Assembly: GCA_002205965.3 (NCBI GenBank)
Contig: NADL03000011.1
Location: 620,001-684,000 of the forward strand
DNA from: Kappaphycus alvarezii
Taxonomy: Eukaryota > Rhodophyta > Florideophyceae > Gigartinales > Solieriaceae
Reading direction: 5' to 3'
Length of the DNA stretch: 64,000 bases
Part shown: positions 11,161 to 25,719 of the stretch, one piece after another
How positions within the stretch are numbered: the stretch's first letter is position 1
Layout: every line of letters starts with the position of its first letter
The notes under the pieces: model-generated
The model's database searches: none
What the model was told of the DNA's origin: nothing
Seen by the model: only the letters and a program-made list of their open reading frames with translations
Translations under genes and position numbers: made by a program

Positions 11161-13770
11161 TAGAATTTTTTCCTTCCTTTTCATGCGTTGGCTGTCAGAA
11201 CACTCCAAACACGGAAGTAATAATCATGGTTTTGTATCAATGAATAATTTAAGCCTGCTGCGTCAGAAAAACTTCTGTCCGGCCAGTATCCTCGTAGTAA
11301 GGATCACATTTTCCCAACCATGCACTGGGTAGAATATATATACAGCATACTTGGGTTTGCAAGAAAAGGGTCGAGAGGATGTCGTCACGTACAGTAATAT
11401 CTACATATCGTACTACCAGGACAAACCATATGCAGAGGAAACGTGTCAGCTGTCTTGTATGCGATGAGAAAATATAAGAATCTAGCGCTACCAGCGAGTT
11501 TTTTTGGCTCGGAGTGGGAGGGAAGGAAGAGGGAAAAGGTAGGTTTCTTTAATCAAAGTAGTTTAATGGTTGAGATATAGTAAAAGCAACTTCCTGGAGA
11601 ATGCAAAAATTCTACCCGAAGCTCGCGTTTGCGCTTTTCATCTCGAGGTAAATATTAGTAACTTTAATCATATAACTGAAACTTTTGACTAACTGCCGGA
11701 GACCTCAGTCCAAGACCTTCGAGGGAGTAGCCCACGAATATTCATTCCTCCGTATACAATAGTTAATAGCAAGGGAAGTGTACTCAAGAACTGTTGCACT
11801 TATTTCGCGTAAAGGGATTCGCTCTACTTGCCATTAGGGCACCTCAGTTGTAGAATCCATCTCTTTCGCTCTTCTTTTTACAATAGCTTGAGCTTATAGG
11901 CTCACCAGGTCTGTATTTGTGACTTCAAAAGCATAAAATTACATATAAAGTGTGGTATTTCAGGAAGTCTTATATTTGTATTCTAAGGGACTGACCAGTT
12001 CCGAGAAGAGATTTTTTGCGTCCCTTGTTTAGTTTAGGAGCACTGTGGCAGCGTATGTGCATCCGAAAGCGATATCCAGTGCCACCGTTTTCTGTATATT
12101 CACATATGTGCCAGTATGAATGTTTAGCTTAAAGAGAAGGTAGGGAACATGGTTTGAGCCTCCAGTAAAGTGCGTCAGTTCGTATGTGCATTGGAATGAT
12201 GGTTGTGATCGGCAGTAAAAATGAAGGCGTCGGTCCGTCGAAGGTTACTGAAAAGTCTTGTGTACACTGTGCCACCGTGATTACAAGCAATGAAGAAGTC
12301 ACCCATGGGTCCAAGTACTCAGCTTCCGGATTGCGTTCACTTCTTTTGTCCGGATCAGTTTTTCTGGACTTTCATACTGTAAACTGAACTATGTGCAGCA
12401 TTTATCAGCTTCTTTTGCGATGGAGGATTATTTGAGTAAAAGTTGATGATTGAAGGCTTTTCAGAAGAAGGACAGAGCCTAATACACAGAATCGATGGAT
12501 TCTGGGCGTCAGAATAGGTATCCAGACTGCTGAATGTCCTCGGCGACCATCTTTGCCTACGATGTTCGCCATGGCGCTCGAGGGTAATAAGGATGCCGCT
12601 GTGACATTTTTGTCTGATGATAGGTCAATCGCCGAGAGGAGCTACCGATTACGGCTGCTGGGATCTTCTCTACACGAAATTTTCGAAATCTGGGGACGTT
12701 ATCAAGCTTAGTATTGTACAGTTCCTCGGTCTAAGCGGACAAACACTGATGTTCAACTCACAGGAATGTGTGCCATGGAGCCTGTGCCAAGGTTGACTTC
12801 ATTTATCTTTATTTTATTTATCCAATCTTTGAAGTTATCTTTGAACGCGATATATCCAGTTACTTCAACTCAGGTATTCTTTTTTTCAGTTATCACAGGA
12901 ATAATTGTAAATAATGACATGAATGGATCTGCTGATACCAGCAATAGACCCCACCAGTGAAGTATCATAAGCGGCATTTGAGTTGAGCGTCGGCTTTTTT
13001 TCATCGGCTTGTTTTTGCGGCACCCAGAAGAGGGCTTCCTAATGGCCCATTACAGACAGATCGTTGCCCATCCCCGTGCTTGAAATAACTTCACAACTTT
13101 ACTCGCGATCACATTTTATCCTGTCAATATACACATATGGCTCTCTCTGGAATGTAGTGTTGGCAGCAAATGAAAGAGTAGGACGTCGTGATTGGGGCAT
13201 TATACTTGACTTCATAAAGGTAAGAACAGCGCTCAAGGAGGTCTTACGGAAATAAGATTAGGTGCACCGCTTAAGGAGATGAGGTGAAAAACAGTTTCAA
13301 GGGCAAAAAAACGCTACTGAGATGGCAAGGGCAAAAAAGTTCAGTTCTGCATGGATGCTAATGTAGTGCACCGAAAGAGATAGCCTGTGATCTTTATACT
13401 AAATGATACAATGGCAGGCCTACTCGGGATCTAGAAAGTAGAGGAAAGGTCGGATTGAGCATCGCCTCACATAGCCAGTAAAATTAATCAGGAGTAACTT
13501 CAACCAACATTCGAGAGATTTTTTTCGGTTCGATACCGATGCAGAAGCGCAGAATAATACACCACACACCGAAAATCTATGGGCCCAGGGATTCAAAATA
13601 TCTTGACCAACAAGTTGTTCCAAGCTCCGAGGCTTACCGCAAAATTAGACAAGTTCTAGTGTAGGGGAAATGAACTAATGTGAATTGTAAGAGTAAATGT
13701 ATTTGCATACGGGGAGAAAAATCATGCAAAAGGTATTGCGAACCCTTTTGGACATAATCCTTACTCTAGT
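11161..13770. other. AT-rich spacer, no gene seen
   Basis: No frame here has recognisable domains. The short frames at 12184-12387 (+) and 12766-12960 (+) lack motifs. The region probably consists of old, unrecognisable repeat sequence. Confidence 0.4.
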
Positions 13771-14719
13771 ACAATATGGACCCAGCTACCCAGAAGATTA
13801 TTGAATTAAAGATTCAACTAGGCGAACTATCAGCTGCATCAGCTGCATCAGTAGAAAATGAAGTATTATAGCGTGGAGGAAAGTCTACCGGCAAATAATA
13901 TTCAATTGATTCTGCAAAATATTTCATTTTATACTGTAGAAGGGTCCGTTTATTCCTAGGGCACAAAGAAGAGACAAATTAAAACTTAGCTGAACGATTT
14001 CATGGAGTAACTTCAGAACATTTCAAATGTTTGGACATGACCTGAAGTAACAAGAGAATGAGCACGTATCTTTGAAACCAATTGATATTGCGGAGGTCAA
14101 AGAAACTAAATATAACAAACTTCTGTCCATACTCAGTAACAAAGCGAGAAAGTCGGTTACTCCGAAGATTAATTAGGAATTAGTTTTAGATTCCGAATCT
14201 AATACTTCTCTCGGACTCATCTTATCATCTATAGCAACACTGTAGATATATTTTGATACTCACGATTGCGAAGAATGGAACTTTTATTTATAGACACTCA
14301 AACATGCTGTAACATTTGAAAAAGAGGCATTGTCGCCACTTGCATCACGCTGCAAAAATTAAAAACCAGATGAAGCCCAGCAGATGAACTTTAACTTAGT
14401 GGATATAATTGATACATCCGAGAATATAGGAAATTTACATGTAGAAACAAAACGAGCCCCATATGAAACACCTCAAAATCTGATATAAAGCTTAACTGAC
14501 AATCAATGATATCGATATATGCGAAAAAACCACTCAATCGATCGGAAAAAAGAAAAATTCAAGCACAGTTTGCGCTGCGAGGCTTTTGTAGCGGAGGGGA
14601 ATCTAGTGCGTGAAAAGCAGCGCGCAATAAATGAAAAGAACTGTCGCTCCAATTTAAAGCGTCAAGAAAACCGGATTAGAATCTTGAGAAGCCGGGCAAT
14701 GTAGAGAAAAATAATCATG

Positions 14720-17700
14720 GAGGGAACCCAGAATCAGAAACATTCGAGGAACTGATAGAAAAAGATTTCTGAACTGAACCATTCTGGTTATCTTCAAACT
14801 AATCAAAATAAGGTTCAACCTTCTCTGTAAAAAAAGTAATAATTAAGCTGGTATTTTTGATTGGTTTAGAAGAAATAATCAGCATGATCAAAACAGAACG
14901 CCATTTCATCCAAGTATTGGGGAAGAAAGGGCTCGAAACCCAAAATATCATCTCAATTTGTGATTTCATGGTCCCGACGACGATCATCAGCTATATATTT
15001 TTCCTTTTTATCGCTGCCAAATAGCTTCCAAGATTGCTTTTAAGACTCGATGTAAGTAATATTCTATCCAAAATTTCATGACTGATACTCCTTTCATTAC
15101 GCTATAATGCTTTATGGATTCAAAATTCTGTAGTTTGGAACTATACCAGCATTTATTATTGGAAGATATTGAAATTCTAGGAATCCAGCTGATATTGATA
15201 TGCCGCTCATAAAATATTTTAAAGTGCTTATTTACATCGGTATTATCGATAAATCGAACCAAATAAAAATCCGTAGTATTCGCAAAGAAAGCCCTCAGAT
15301 TAACTTACGCACCAGCGGATGAGATCAAAGGGTGTGTGAATGACCGTAAATTTTACGATTATCCAGAAATGGGCAGGATATTTGTTTTTGTAATAAAGGT
15401 CTTAGAGACTTTCGAAAGAACTACAGCATGCAAAAAGAATTTATTCACAAATATTAAGGGAAGTTTTATTGCAAAGCTTCATATTTGCATAAATTTCGAA
15501 GGAATATGGAAGTAGAGCCAGAATATGCTGGCAATTATAGAATACGAAACAGTTTAAGCAGAAGCAGATATATTAATTGGTGTTGAAACCGAGATTATAT
15601 AAATTAAATTACAGAAAAGTTTAAAATTCAGACAAGGAGACCTATTTTAGGTCTCAGCAGACGAACAACTAAATCATGGAAGTTCCTCTGCAAGCGAAAA
15701 GCCGAATAGCTTAGATTTCAAGGCCAAAGCCTTCTCAATATATAAAAGGACTTGGAAGAAGACACCTTGAATTTAAGAAAACCTCCTGATTTTGATGACT
15801 ACGTTTTGTATATGCAAGATAAGTTTTTTGACATGAAAAGGTATAGATGAAGATAAAATTTTGAAATATGAGAGATGTAAAGCCGTTGTGACTGCAGTAT
15901 CTACCTCGACATGGAATTTTACTGAAAACGTGTTAATCTTGTCTTCATAAGCATAAACTGAAGGAAGATGAAGTCACCAAAGCAACGGGTAGAGAAATAA
16001 ATCAATGTATTACTTTATGTTATAAACCAAGTAACGGGGAAAAATTGGTCTTGTCTCAAGCAAAAATGTCAGTCCCCGCTTTTTTGCACCCCTTTCGACG
16101 GATCATCATGGCTCATTTTGTAGATGAAAATAAGATGAGAGAGCTATAAATGAAGTTTGCGAAGTTTATGTCGTGCCAAGTTACAGATTATCCGCGTGAC
16201 GTGAAGCTCGGCAAATTTTCCGATGTGGTTCACTTAGAGTTCAAGATTTAGAATAGAAGGGATGATGATTATGTCTCGTAACGGGAAGCGGGATGGAAAG
16301 GAGACCTATTTTACAAAACTGTTTTCACGGAGGCGTAACCGCGTTAGTCGTTCGGATTTCGATGCTGAGATATTGGTGTCAGCGTCCTTCAACGACAGGG
16401 ATTGGTACTAACAAAATGCAATGCACACTCTGTGTTCCCGAGATTCATTTGGAAAAAGAAATAAATACGGATTCTAAACACGTTGTGCTATAGGATAAAG
16501 AACCTAAAGGAAGGCAGATACTATCGACTGAGAAAGGCGATCCAACTATCAGGAAATAATCTATAGGAAAGGCACGGAATTTTTTTCGATGAATCATGGC
16601 AAGACCAATATTGTCAGAGGCAATGATGATGAGGAACATAAATGTATGGGTAAGGTTCAAACAGGCTTTACGCGAAGATAGTAGACAGAGATGAGTTATT
16701 AAATCATGGTTACTCTTCTCGAGCACGGAGTAAACACCACGACTACACGGACTGTTACTGAAACATAATTATGTTGTCTTTAAAACGGATCTTTTTGTGC
16801 CTGTAGCTAAATAATGCATGAGGAACTCATCACTTCATCCAAAAGACCCTTTCTCATGTAATTAAGATTAAGTTCGAGGTTAGTAGTAATACTAGCGATT
16901 AATCATTGGAAGATAAATAGAGTCTGCAATAGAAGTGAGATGTGGATCACGAGATTTAGGGGTATTGAATAATAACACTTCTCCTGAGAGGAGCACGGTA
17001 AAACCTAAAATGTTGACACTCATTACAAACTGTTCCAAATCCTCCTTTCCAATCGGCATCTTTAGTACATCGAATAATCGGCAAAAATATATTCCAGGCA
17101 GCGTCAATGCTCTCTTTGAATCCTTTGAAAACAAATTTCAAATTCTTTCAGTTAAATATTGATTATTATGATGCCCTACAGTCCAACAACTACATGCAAA
17201 ATTGTTTCATAAAGCTTCAATTAATGCCTAAAATTGGCTCTAATCAAGTTGAAATTTTTAATTCTCTTTCACTGTTTCATTTCTTGCTCGAAGTATTGAA
17301 TAAATCTGAATAACAGAAGCCTTCAGATTCACAGGTGTAATGCAATTTCAATCAAGATATTAGTTATCAGCAATAAAGTTTTCATTTCCGTCCAGATATG
17401 CGCGTTTTTGACCTTAATATTGGTAAGTCAGTAAACGAGCCACAAGGGAAATATTCAATACACCAAACAATATCTCCCCATTGAATTGGTGGCCCAATCT
17501 CATATCATAGCCCTAGACTACTAGCCGTGTGAGAGTACTACAGCAAACTGAATGGATCTGTTTTATTATCTCTGCAATCAAATCAATCCAATGAATACTA
17601 AACATCTTTAGACTTTTTTCGATGTAATGCGGTGACATCAATTAAACATTGAGAGAGAAATAATTATCTAGTTCGAACCTCGAAGTGAACTCGGAGGTTA

Positions 17701-18240
17701 TCGACAGACTCTGTCACTTGAGCGAGAGGAACTTGCATGATAATAATAATCCTTAAATCTTACCTATAATTTTGCCTAGCAAAGTTTACCAATTTGGACC
17801 TTTACGTTCATGGCAGAATAGCTTTTATGAAATTAAATCTAACGTTTTACACACTATACTCCCACACAGTATCAGACTAAGGTTCCCTTTACAAACTCCC
17901 TGAACTAAATAGCTTCAGAGACCATAGAGAGTACCCCAATTATCCTTCGTTCTGGGGTAAGCCAAATAAGCTGAATAATTCAGCTTATTTGACTTACCCC
18001 AGACACAAGAGAACTTTTCGGGTGCTGCTAGTAAATAATGGGTGGAAGATATGATAACTGTCAAGTATTCTATTGTCCTTTGCCTTGAGTCAAGTTCTTT
18101 TTTTCAACTCTGCTCCATAACAAATTTTGTTGCATGTACAGATACATGTTTTTAGGAGGTTATTGCCGGGTTGTACACTTCCGACGCCCAGTCCATCTTG
18201 AACTGTTAAATGAATTGGAATCACTTCTGTTCAGAGGGGA
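14720..18240. other. Extra DNA inside the copia relic, content unclear
   Basis: This ~3.5-kb stretch separates the gag/zinc-knuckle part from the pre-integrase part. It is AT-rich with short frames on both strands. Minus-strand frames at 16892-17141 could be retroelement-derived but do not match a named domain. A nested insertion is the simplest explanation, but its edges are not visible. Confidence 0.3.
17951..18003. repeat. 53-bp near-perfect foldback
   Basis: Two 26-base arms pair with one mismatch around a single-base centre. The outer stem is 11 bp (TCTGGGGTAAG with its complement), then a C/A mismatch, then a 14-bp inner stem (CAAATAAGCTGAAT). A second foldback at 21229-21272 has the same 14-bp inner stem length and similar outer ends but a different inner sequence. 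It could be a miniature foldback element or a small hairpin RNA source. Confidence 0.8.
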
Positions 18241-21228
18241 GGGTGGTTGAAAATTGCATAAGGAATCATGCTATGAAACCTTAAGGAAGCTGGATTCGTG
18301 TGAGTCGCCCCTAAAGGAAAATAAACTGCTTCGAAATTTTTACGTTTTGTGCCCAAATCATTTGCGCCTTTGTCAGTGGCTGCACAAACAAGTGGAAAGA
18401 GTTGGCATTTTCATTGAAGGAGATCTGATGAGGAGTTCAAGTAAGGTTGAGGGCGAGAATAATGTTGATGTAGCGCCTGAGGAAAGTTCCGTCAATCATG
18501 GGAAGACTGATGGATCCGTGATCAAGAAATGGTTTGTCGACACAAGAAAAGAACATTGAGATTTTGAGAGGTTACTTTTGTGTAGCATTAGATTACTATG
18601 CTAAGGAATTCTGGTAAAAGCAATTAGATGGAAATTTTTCGCACTTTAGAGGACGTGTGTAGGTATGAGCTTCTCCAGAAGAGGTCATGGAAGAGTTTTT
18701 ATGCACGAAATATGGTTTGGAAGAGGATTTAGAAGGGACTTTCACCATTTTAAAAATAATCAGGGCCAGCAATGTGGTAATTTAGGCAACCCAATCCAGT
18801 CTACCAAACCCTTGTATAGATGAGGTTGTCAAGAAATGGATGAGAACGACATGTTCAGAGTCACATAGCTTCAGGAAAAGGAATTAAAATCGTCGAGGGT
18901 CTGTAAATAAATGCGTACTATCGGTTAGCATAAATTTCTGAGTTACTTTAACACTTACGGCGAACGAAAGCCAAAAATTTCGTTAGTTGATTTGGTTCGC
19001 TCACCCAACTTTGGTTACAGCAAGATCTCCTTCCTTTAACAATCCGAAAATTTTGAAAGAGCAGTGTTTTAAAGCATTCAGAACGTCTATAATTGGTGAA
19101 AGGGTTTAATTCTTGTTACTACGGATTGTTGGGCATACAAACAAAAAATTGTTGAGAACTTTGCAACATCACTTTTACTGCTGAACATTTTGCTGTCAAT
19201 GGTGTCAGCATGTTTAATTTTAAGCAGAATAACAGAAGCAAGTTTTTTTATCAGACTCATATTGATAATAGATTGTACAAGATTGGACTTGTTGTTTCGA
19301 ATTCAATTTATGCATACTATGCTTCGCCTACTTTTACATCAGCTGTGTAAATTGTATCAAAGAAAATTCTTCAAGGGTCGGAGCTTGCCCTTGAATGGAA
19401 AAAATGGACCAGATACTCAAGTTCAGAAAGGTATATGAAACTGGTAACTCGAATCCAATGTATTACGCATTTCTCTGCAGAAATACTTCGAAACATATTC
19501 TTTATTCCCTTTTAAATATGCAATGAAAACGGAACCTACATATCGTGTTACGAGAATGAAAGAAAACCTTTGGAACTAATTCATGTTGATATTCTCAAGC
19601 CTATGTCACCTCCATCCATCTCTGGGTAGTAAATATGCAATACTTGTAGTCAATGACTGCATTGCAAAGAGTTATTTTTTATTCTCGAGGGAAAATAGGG
19701 AATTTATGGATTTCCTACTTGGCTTTCAGGCAATGAAGAAGCGAGCTACGGACAGTGCTTTCAAAACGTCAGATTCGATGGACAGGGTAGAACGGAAAGT
19801 TCATAATTGAAAAAATCATTCCCAAATTTGCGATATAACCTTGATAACTTCCGCGTTACGATCCGCAGAGCAATGAAAGTTACTGAAGGGATTGTGCAAA
19901 CTTAATCTTCAGAGTCCTTCTTTTGGGAGGTTCAAAGTTGGAGAAGTCCTTTTGGAATGACGAAATGCGACATGATAGCTGGATACGATAATTTTTTTCA
20001 GTACGAAAGAACTAAAGTTCTTATCGCGGTTCTGGATTGGTATCCATTGACAAGATTATCGTTTGACAGGATACCAAAATTTTTTGAAAAACTTTTTTAA
20101 TGTGTACATCTTTAAAAAAGCCAAGAAGAATTCTTTGGGTTGACCAGTTCTTATATATCTTGGTGGGGTCTATGGAGATAAGTGTTTATTGAGGTTTTAC
20201 ACTCCGGAGCCGAAGAACATCAGCTCAGTCAGAAATGCTTACTTTCGTTCTGCTGGTAACTCTCTGCTTCAGACGATTGAAAATTTTCCAGTTGGAAGTC
20301 CGAATACGTCTTTGGTGGAAACAGAGGATGAAATGGATGGTCAAGGTGAGGAGGGGCTTCAATATACTCCCAAGTGAAATATTCATTGATGCGGCTATTT
20401 GCCTCAAAGGAGAGAATATTTTGATGCACGAATTTTCGCTCCTATTGTGATGCTTCTGGTCTGAAATTACTGCAGGAAGCGATTGATCTGTATTATAACC
20501 ACTTGATCGCAATAATTTGTGTAATTAAATACTTCGCACAAGCTGAACTAGATCTTATAAATATACCTAGGTGTTTTGACTCAAGCACATGAAAGCTCAT
20601 GGATGGGAATGATTTCAAAATGTCAGATGTTGCGCCATAGGTGACCTCCAAGATCTAATCTCCGATTTTGATCAGACGCCTTTGTACATTGCTTTGGTAT
20701 CTAAATCGTTCATCCGCATTCTTTTTCCATAGCGGCTTGGGAGAAATTAATCGTAGAACTAGCGTATTTGTAAAACGCATAATTTTTTGGAAGATTGAGT
20801 ACCCCGTCATCATGGAAAAGTCTGATCAAGTTTTTCAACTTACGAAATCAAAAATAGTTTGTGAAAGAAAGGAAAGATTCGGAGACCACCTTTGTATGAC
20901 ACTCTTTTTAAGTTGACATTACGTATTCCGCCTTACAGATTTAGAGAACAAGCTGGTGTCGATTGTAAAGCCTTTAGATTGTCACGAAAAACGTCTGTTT
21001 CTACTCCGTAGCTTAACAGAATATCTTGAAGATGCAGCAGACGTGACTCGAGAACTAGATAGGATTGGCTCGTTTCCGCTTTAGTATTAATTAAAAAGGA
21101 AATTTCTCCCTACAAAGATCGCGACATATTTCAGTACTACTAATTCTGCCATATCCACAAATGGAAACCTTTCAACAAAAAAATTATAACCACTGTGCGC
21201 GTAAGGGACATATCAAGTCGGAGAAGTG

Positions 21229-21272
21229 GGATAAACTAGACAGTTCAGTCTACTGAACTGTCTAGGTTATCC
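21229..21272. repeat. 44-bp near-perfect foldback
   Basis: GGATAA, an A/G mismatch, a 14-bp inner stem (CTAGACAGTTCAGT), a 2-base loop, and the complement. The layout matches the foldback at 17951-18003, and the right flanks are alike (CCAGACA-type). The inner stems are unrelated in sequence. Confidence 0.8.
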
Positions 21273-23199
21273 AGACAAGATATGGGCCTTTTGAGGTTTT
21301 GGGGTTCTTTACCTGGATTATTTAAGAAAGGGAATGAGTTCATAGAATACGTTAAAATAGACCCAACCATTACAAAATCGATGGTATTAGATATTAAAAT
21401 TCAGTTCAAACTGGCTACGCAGTGAAACTGGCTGCGTCACATTCATTACGAAATATCTTAGTTATGGTCTTGGCGAAATTGGTATCATCAAAAATAATTC
21501 ATACGCTCATTCCGATGCAATGGAACATGTAACTACCGATTTTTATTTTCATTGAACCTGAAAAATTAAAGTTGAAAGCTCTGTTTCTGCGGGTAACAGG
21601 AAGTAGAAAAGGTTTGGAAGTAATATAAACTGTAGAATAGCAGACTCCAACTCATATGTAAATCAATAATATCGAAAATTTTAAGACATTACCCGTGGTT
21701 CTGCTACCCTTTGGAAAGAAATTAATGATAAAAAATTTCTTTTTCCACTAAATTAGATAAAAGAAGACATCAAGCCCGCTGTCGTGAGCGATTAGTGTCA
21801 AAAGGCTTGTAAAAACTCTTTTCCTACTATTACGAAATATTTGCCCCGTTTTCTGCCTATGAATCATTCCAGCTTGATTTTTTAGCTATGGATTAAAAAA
21901 ATGAAGGTAGATTTAACTTGACTTCAAGTCTGCTTTTCTGAATGGGAGACGTCATGAAGAAGTTTACACTATGCGATCAGGAGTTTTTTGATCCAGTTCT
22001 CAAGGATTGGGCTTGTGTCTTTCATAATTCAATTTAAGATCTAAAATAAGCTTCTTTGTGCCTGAAAAATATATATGAGAGGACTTATTCACTGCTATTC
22101 GCTTTGTAGCATGATTGTCTCACCTTTTATATAAAAGTATGTGAATAAGGCAGATAAGAACAGAACTTTTCTTCACGTATATTTTTATTAAATAAGTGTA
22201 TCTGGATGAAACTAGGGCTTGATTCATGAATTGGGTAGCTAAATTTCAATTAACTTGAATATTCAGACAGCAGATAATGTAGCAAAAATCCCCGTGTTTT
22301 TATTGGACGAGACGAACGAAAGTTACTCTGAAAGTATCAAGTCCTCACCCTATTTTTCTAATAGTGTATGGATTTGTTGGTGACGGATTGCAAAACTGGT
22401 GGTGTCTCAAATTCTCCAATTCGGATGTAAAAATCCGTGAAATAAGGACTATTTGAATGTACATATCTGCTTCACGTTATATGCGAGGAAAAAAGTAGGG
22501 CAACATTTGTACTTAGCAAACTCATCTCGCTCTAACATCGCATTCCGATTGTTGTTATTATCTTATTATATGCATGACCCGAACATGTTCCATTGGAACA
22601 CTACGAAAACCATCCTTAGTTACTTGAAGGATGGAAAAATTCTAATAATCTATTATGCAAAAGAATAGATTTCGTACTTGGTTCTCAGTCGCAGCATTTT
22701 CTGTAGATGAAACTATTGCAAGTTGGCCAGTACTTTCGTCATCATGAATGCAGGAGGAGCGTAGAAATGAAGAAGCAAGAGAGGGTCAGTATTTGCTCAG
22801 TCATATATAGAAGCCGATTATGTGGCCACTAGTTACAGCTTTCTTGGAGCAACCTATTTTTCAGGTATGTTCTTATGATTTTTCTCTGATTATTTGAACA
22901 ACAGAATGTCATATTTCAAAATATTCTTAGATGATAAAGTTATCAGCTGTGATTAAGCTTTTATTTAATGATTTTATAAAGCGGAAAATCAAACATATTT
23001 CCGTCAAGTACCATTTCTTGAATGAGCACAATCTCATAGCATAATCAAGCTTTAAATAGTCCAGCTGACAAGAATGTCTCAGATATCATGACTAAACTTC
23101 TCTTGATGATCAAAGATCAAAACAATCTGCAAAAGTATGGGAATTGCGAACTACACACTTGGGCTCAAGGGAAATTGTTACAGTATATGACCTCAGTGA

Positions 23200-25700
23200 A
23201 AATTGGTTCCTGATGAATTTTTGGTTTGTTGCAGTATCTGTATGTGTGTGCACACCATCAGGGATGAGACACGAAATTAACGTAATCAGTCTAATGTGGT
23301 GCAATTTACCATAATAGTAATCCACCGTGATTATCAAGGACTGATCGCGATTAATGTGAAATTTTCATAGGAGCTGTACAGTAATGCTGTAATTGCTGTA
23401 AGCCTCTCGCGATGCTATCCTTTAGTGTTCCATATTTCCAGATTTTTCCTTTATTTTTTAGATTCTATTGCGCGATTCTAGTTATGTTGTTCTGAGTGAA
23501 AGATGCATAAAGGTTTTGCGGACTTGATCCTCACACCCGAGAGATGTGAGGGGGCAGACACAGACAAAGAGAAACACTTGCAACTCATTCATAGCATCCC
23601 GCGTCGGGATGCAGAAAAGAGCTGCTGCAGATACCGGTCGTCGTATCATCACTTTGTCCCAGAGTATCGACAAAGACAGCCGGAAGTCAGAAATCTCTCA
23701 TCGAATGTTTCATGTATTGTTCGAAATCTACTTAAGTAGGGTAGTTTTCTGTTTTAAAAATGATAATAACCTCTATCTTCTTTATCCTTGTGTATGTGTA
23801 GAAAATAACACATAATATATGTTGAATTGACTTAATTACTTTATATAATGGCAAAAACCTTCGTATTGTGAACAATTAGAAATATGTACGCAAATAGTTT
23901 TTTACATACTTCTTCTTGGGAAAACGTTTCTCTATAAACATTTTATCCGTAAATCCTTAATTCCATCAATGTACCCCTTTTGAGTGAAGAAACATTCCTA
24001 ATTTCTCAAAATAACGCAACCCGTACGTGCTTTTCCATTACAAGCCCGACTATACTGTGCAACTCGGTTTCTATTTTGAGTTTTGAAATTTTTTTGCTTC
24101 AGCTTTTTGAAAAGTTACCTTTCAACTAGTTGTCCACTTCTTCCACTAAATTACGGTCCAGAACTTTTGTAGAGCGTCATGTTATCATGACCTCAAATCA
24201 GTGATAACTCGCTAGCGCAGCAAGGGAACATATCTTTCTACTAAAGCAAGACCTTGAAATATAATATATTGATAAAAATTACCATTTCCAAAAACTGCGA
24301 GTAGGGCATTCATTCAAGTTTCAACTGATACATAACAACCTTTTCAATTCACACATACTCCCCCTTCCCGTTCCATCCACAGGACGAACCTCCAGTTGTC
24401 CATTGCAATCAGGAGTGAATTAGGATGCCATCCTATATCACCAGTTTAATTTTAGTACTGCATGAAACAAGTGATCTCGAATAATAACTCAGAAGAATTT
24501 AACAATAAAGGATGGGGAGAAGGTTCCTCGTTTATTTCATGTGGGAGCAGAAGAAGATTGAGGAAAGCTCAGGGAGTATGAAGGACTATGTTTATCCTCG
24601 GGTTACGTTGGAATATAGCCGCGCTGAGTATACCGATGAAGTCTGATGGGATAGGTTGAGGAAAAAGAGGACTACATTATGATCTTGGGCTCCTCGGGTG
24701 GAAAAATGATATTGGGCATTTAAGGAAGAATTTGAGAAATTTGCATGTCATTGTTCTGAGGAAGAAATCTGCATTTATGAGCCGTTCGCAGAAATTTGTA
24801 GGATCTTTACGGATCCACTGGATATCTTAAATTAACCGCTTCGTTCCAATTCAAAAAAAGGTTGGTTCGAGAAGCGATCCAAATATGTATCTGCAGATTA
24901 TCTTCACTCTAGCCGTTCTTCTACATACGATTTATTTGATAGTAGTTTATTGATTTTACAAGCTGGTGTTGTTGAGACTTCATGGTAGCCAAAAATTTCT
25001 TCGAACGATTACTAAAGTGCTTGTTCCAGGAGAGACACGCAAGTTTAGAGACAACTTATGGTTCAGGATCAGGATGTACCAAAGTTGGATGTTAACGTAA
25101 GACCTGAGACACGTTTGGGTTACATTACGACGCTGAGTACGGGTGGAAGAACCACCGCTTTGACCTAGATTCGCCGACCGTCAGTCTGTCTCCCCTTCAA
25201 AATTGTGTTTCGACATATATTACGCATAGTTGGTCTTAACTCACTTTTCTTAACTCTTGAAGGAATCTTTTTCCTAGTCGACTTCGGTGCCCTCTTTCCC
25301 TCTCAGTTGAAGCAACGGTCCGTCCGGGTTTATTTGCTACGCCTATCGATGTGAAGTGTTATCTGTTTTGATTTTGGTTAACTTTTCAATCCATTATAAA
25401 ATCGAATGAGAGTAACCATGCTCTGGCGTTGATGAATGGCTTCGAACGAGCACTTGCTGTTGGAGTATTTCGTCCGAAAGGTCGTCACAGCGAAAGACTC
25501 ATTATACCGAGAATGGACAGATGTCGAATGGGAGTTTAGACACTCCTTTTTGTTTTCATGTTACTGTTTCTACCGTCACGGAAAAAATTTACCGGTGGGA
25601 ACTCACTGGCCTACATAGTCAAAACGATACCGTCTGGGATTACTAGTGACGTCCTAGAACGTCAGCAGCTTTGTGGACTTACACTTAGGGAAAGTCTATT
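23200..25700. other. AT-rich spacer, no gene seen
   Basis: No frame of convincing length or motif. 23503-23815 (+) has two overlapping frames without recognisable content. A short TACAGTA/TACTGTA-type cluster lies near 23375-23400. Confidence 0.4.
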
Positions 25701-25719
25701 CTAGAAGAAACTTTACTTC

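Larger units (their letters stand above)
13774..23190 (+). mobile_element. Decayed, enlarged Ty1/copia retrotransposon
   Basis: Copia polyprotein pieces occur in order on the + strand: a gag start at 13774 (MDPATQKIIELKIQLGEL), a worn zinc-knuckle tail near 14640-14700 (NCRSNLKRQENRIR), a pre-integrase trace near 19.25-19.33 kb (NSIYAYYASPT), integrase core near 19.58-19.70 kb, reverse transcriptase near 21.8-22.0 kb (YESFQLDFLAMD), and RNase H from 22.45 kb to about 23.1 kb (NIAFRLLLLSYYMHDP, then a SDIMTK-type tail). Stops and frame changes are everywhere. The ~9.4-kb span is about twice the usual copia length, and most of the excess lies between gag and integrase. No LTR pair was identified. 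Confidence 0.7.

Noticed and set aside
18254-18559. 101-codon + frame as a separate small gene
   Set aside because: It lies between copia pieces in the same orientation and is more likely part of the decayed polyprotein, though no domain confirms this.
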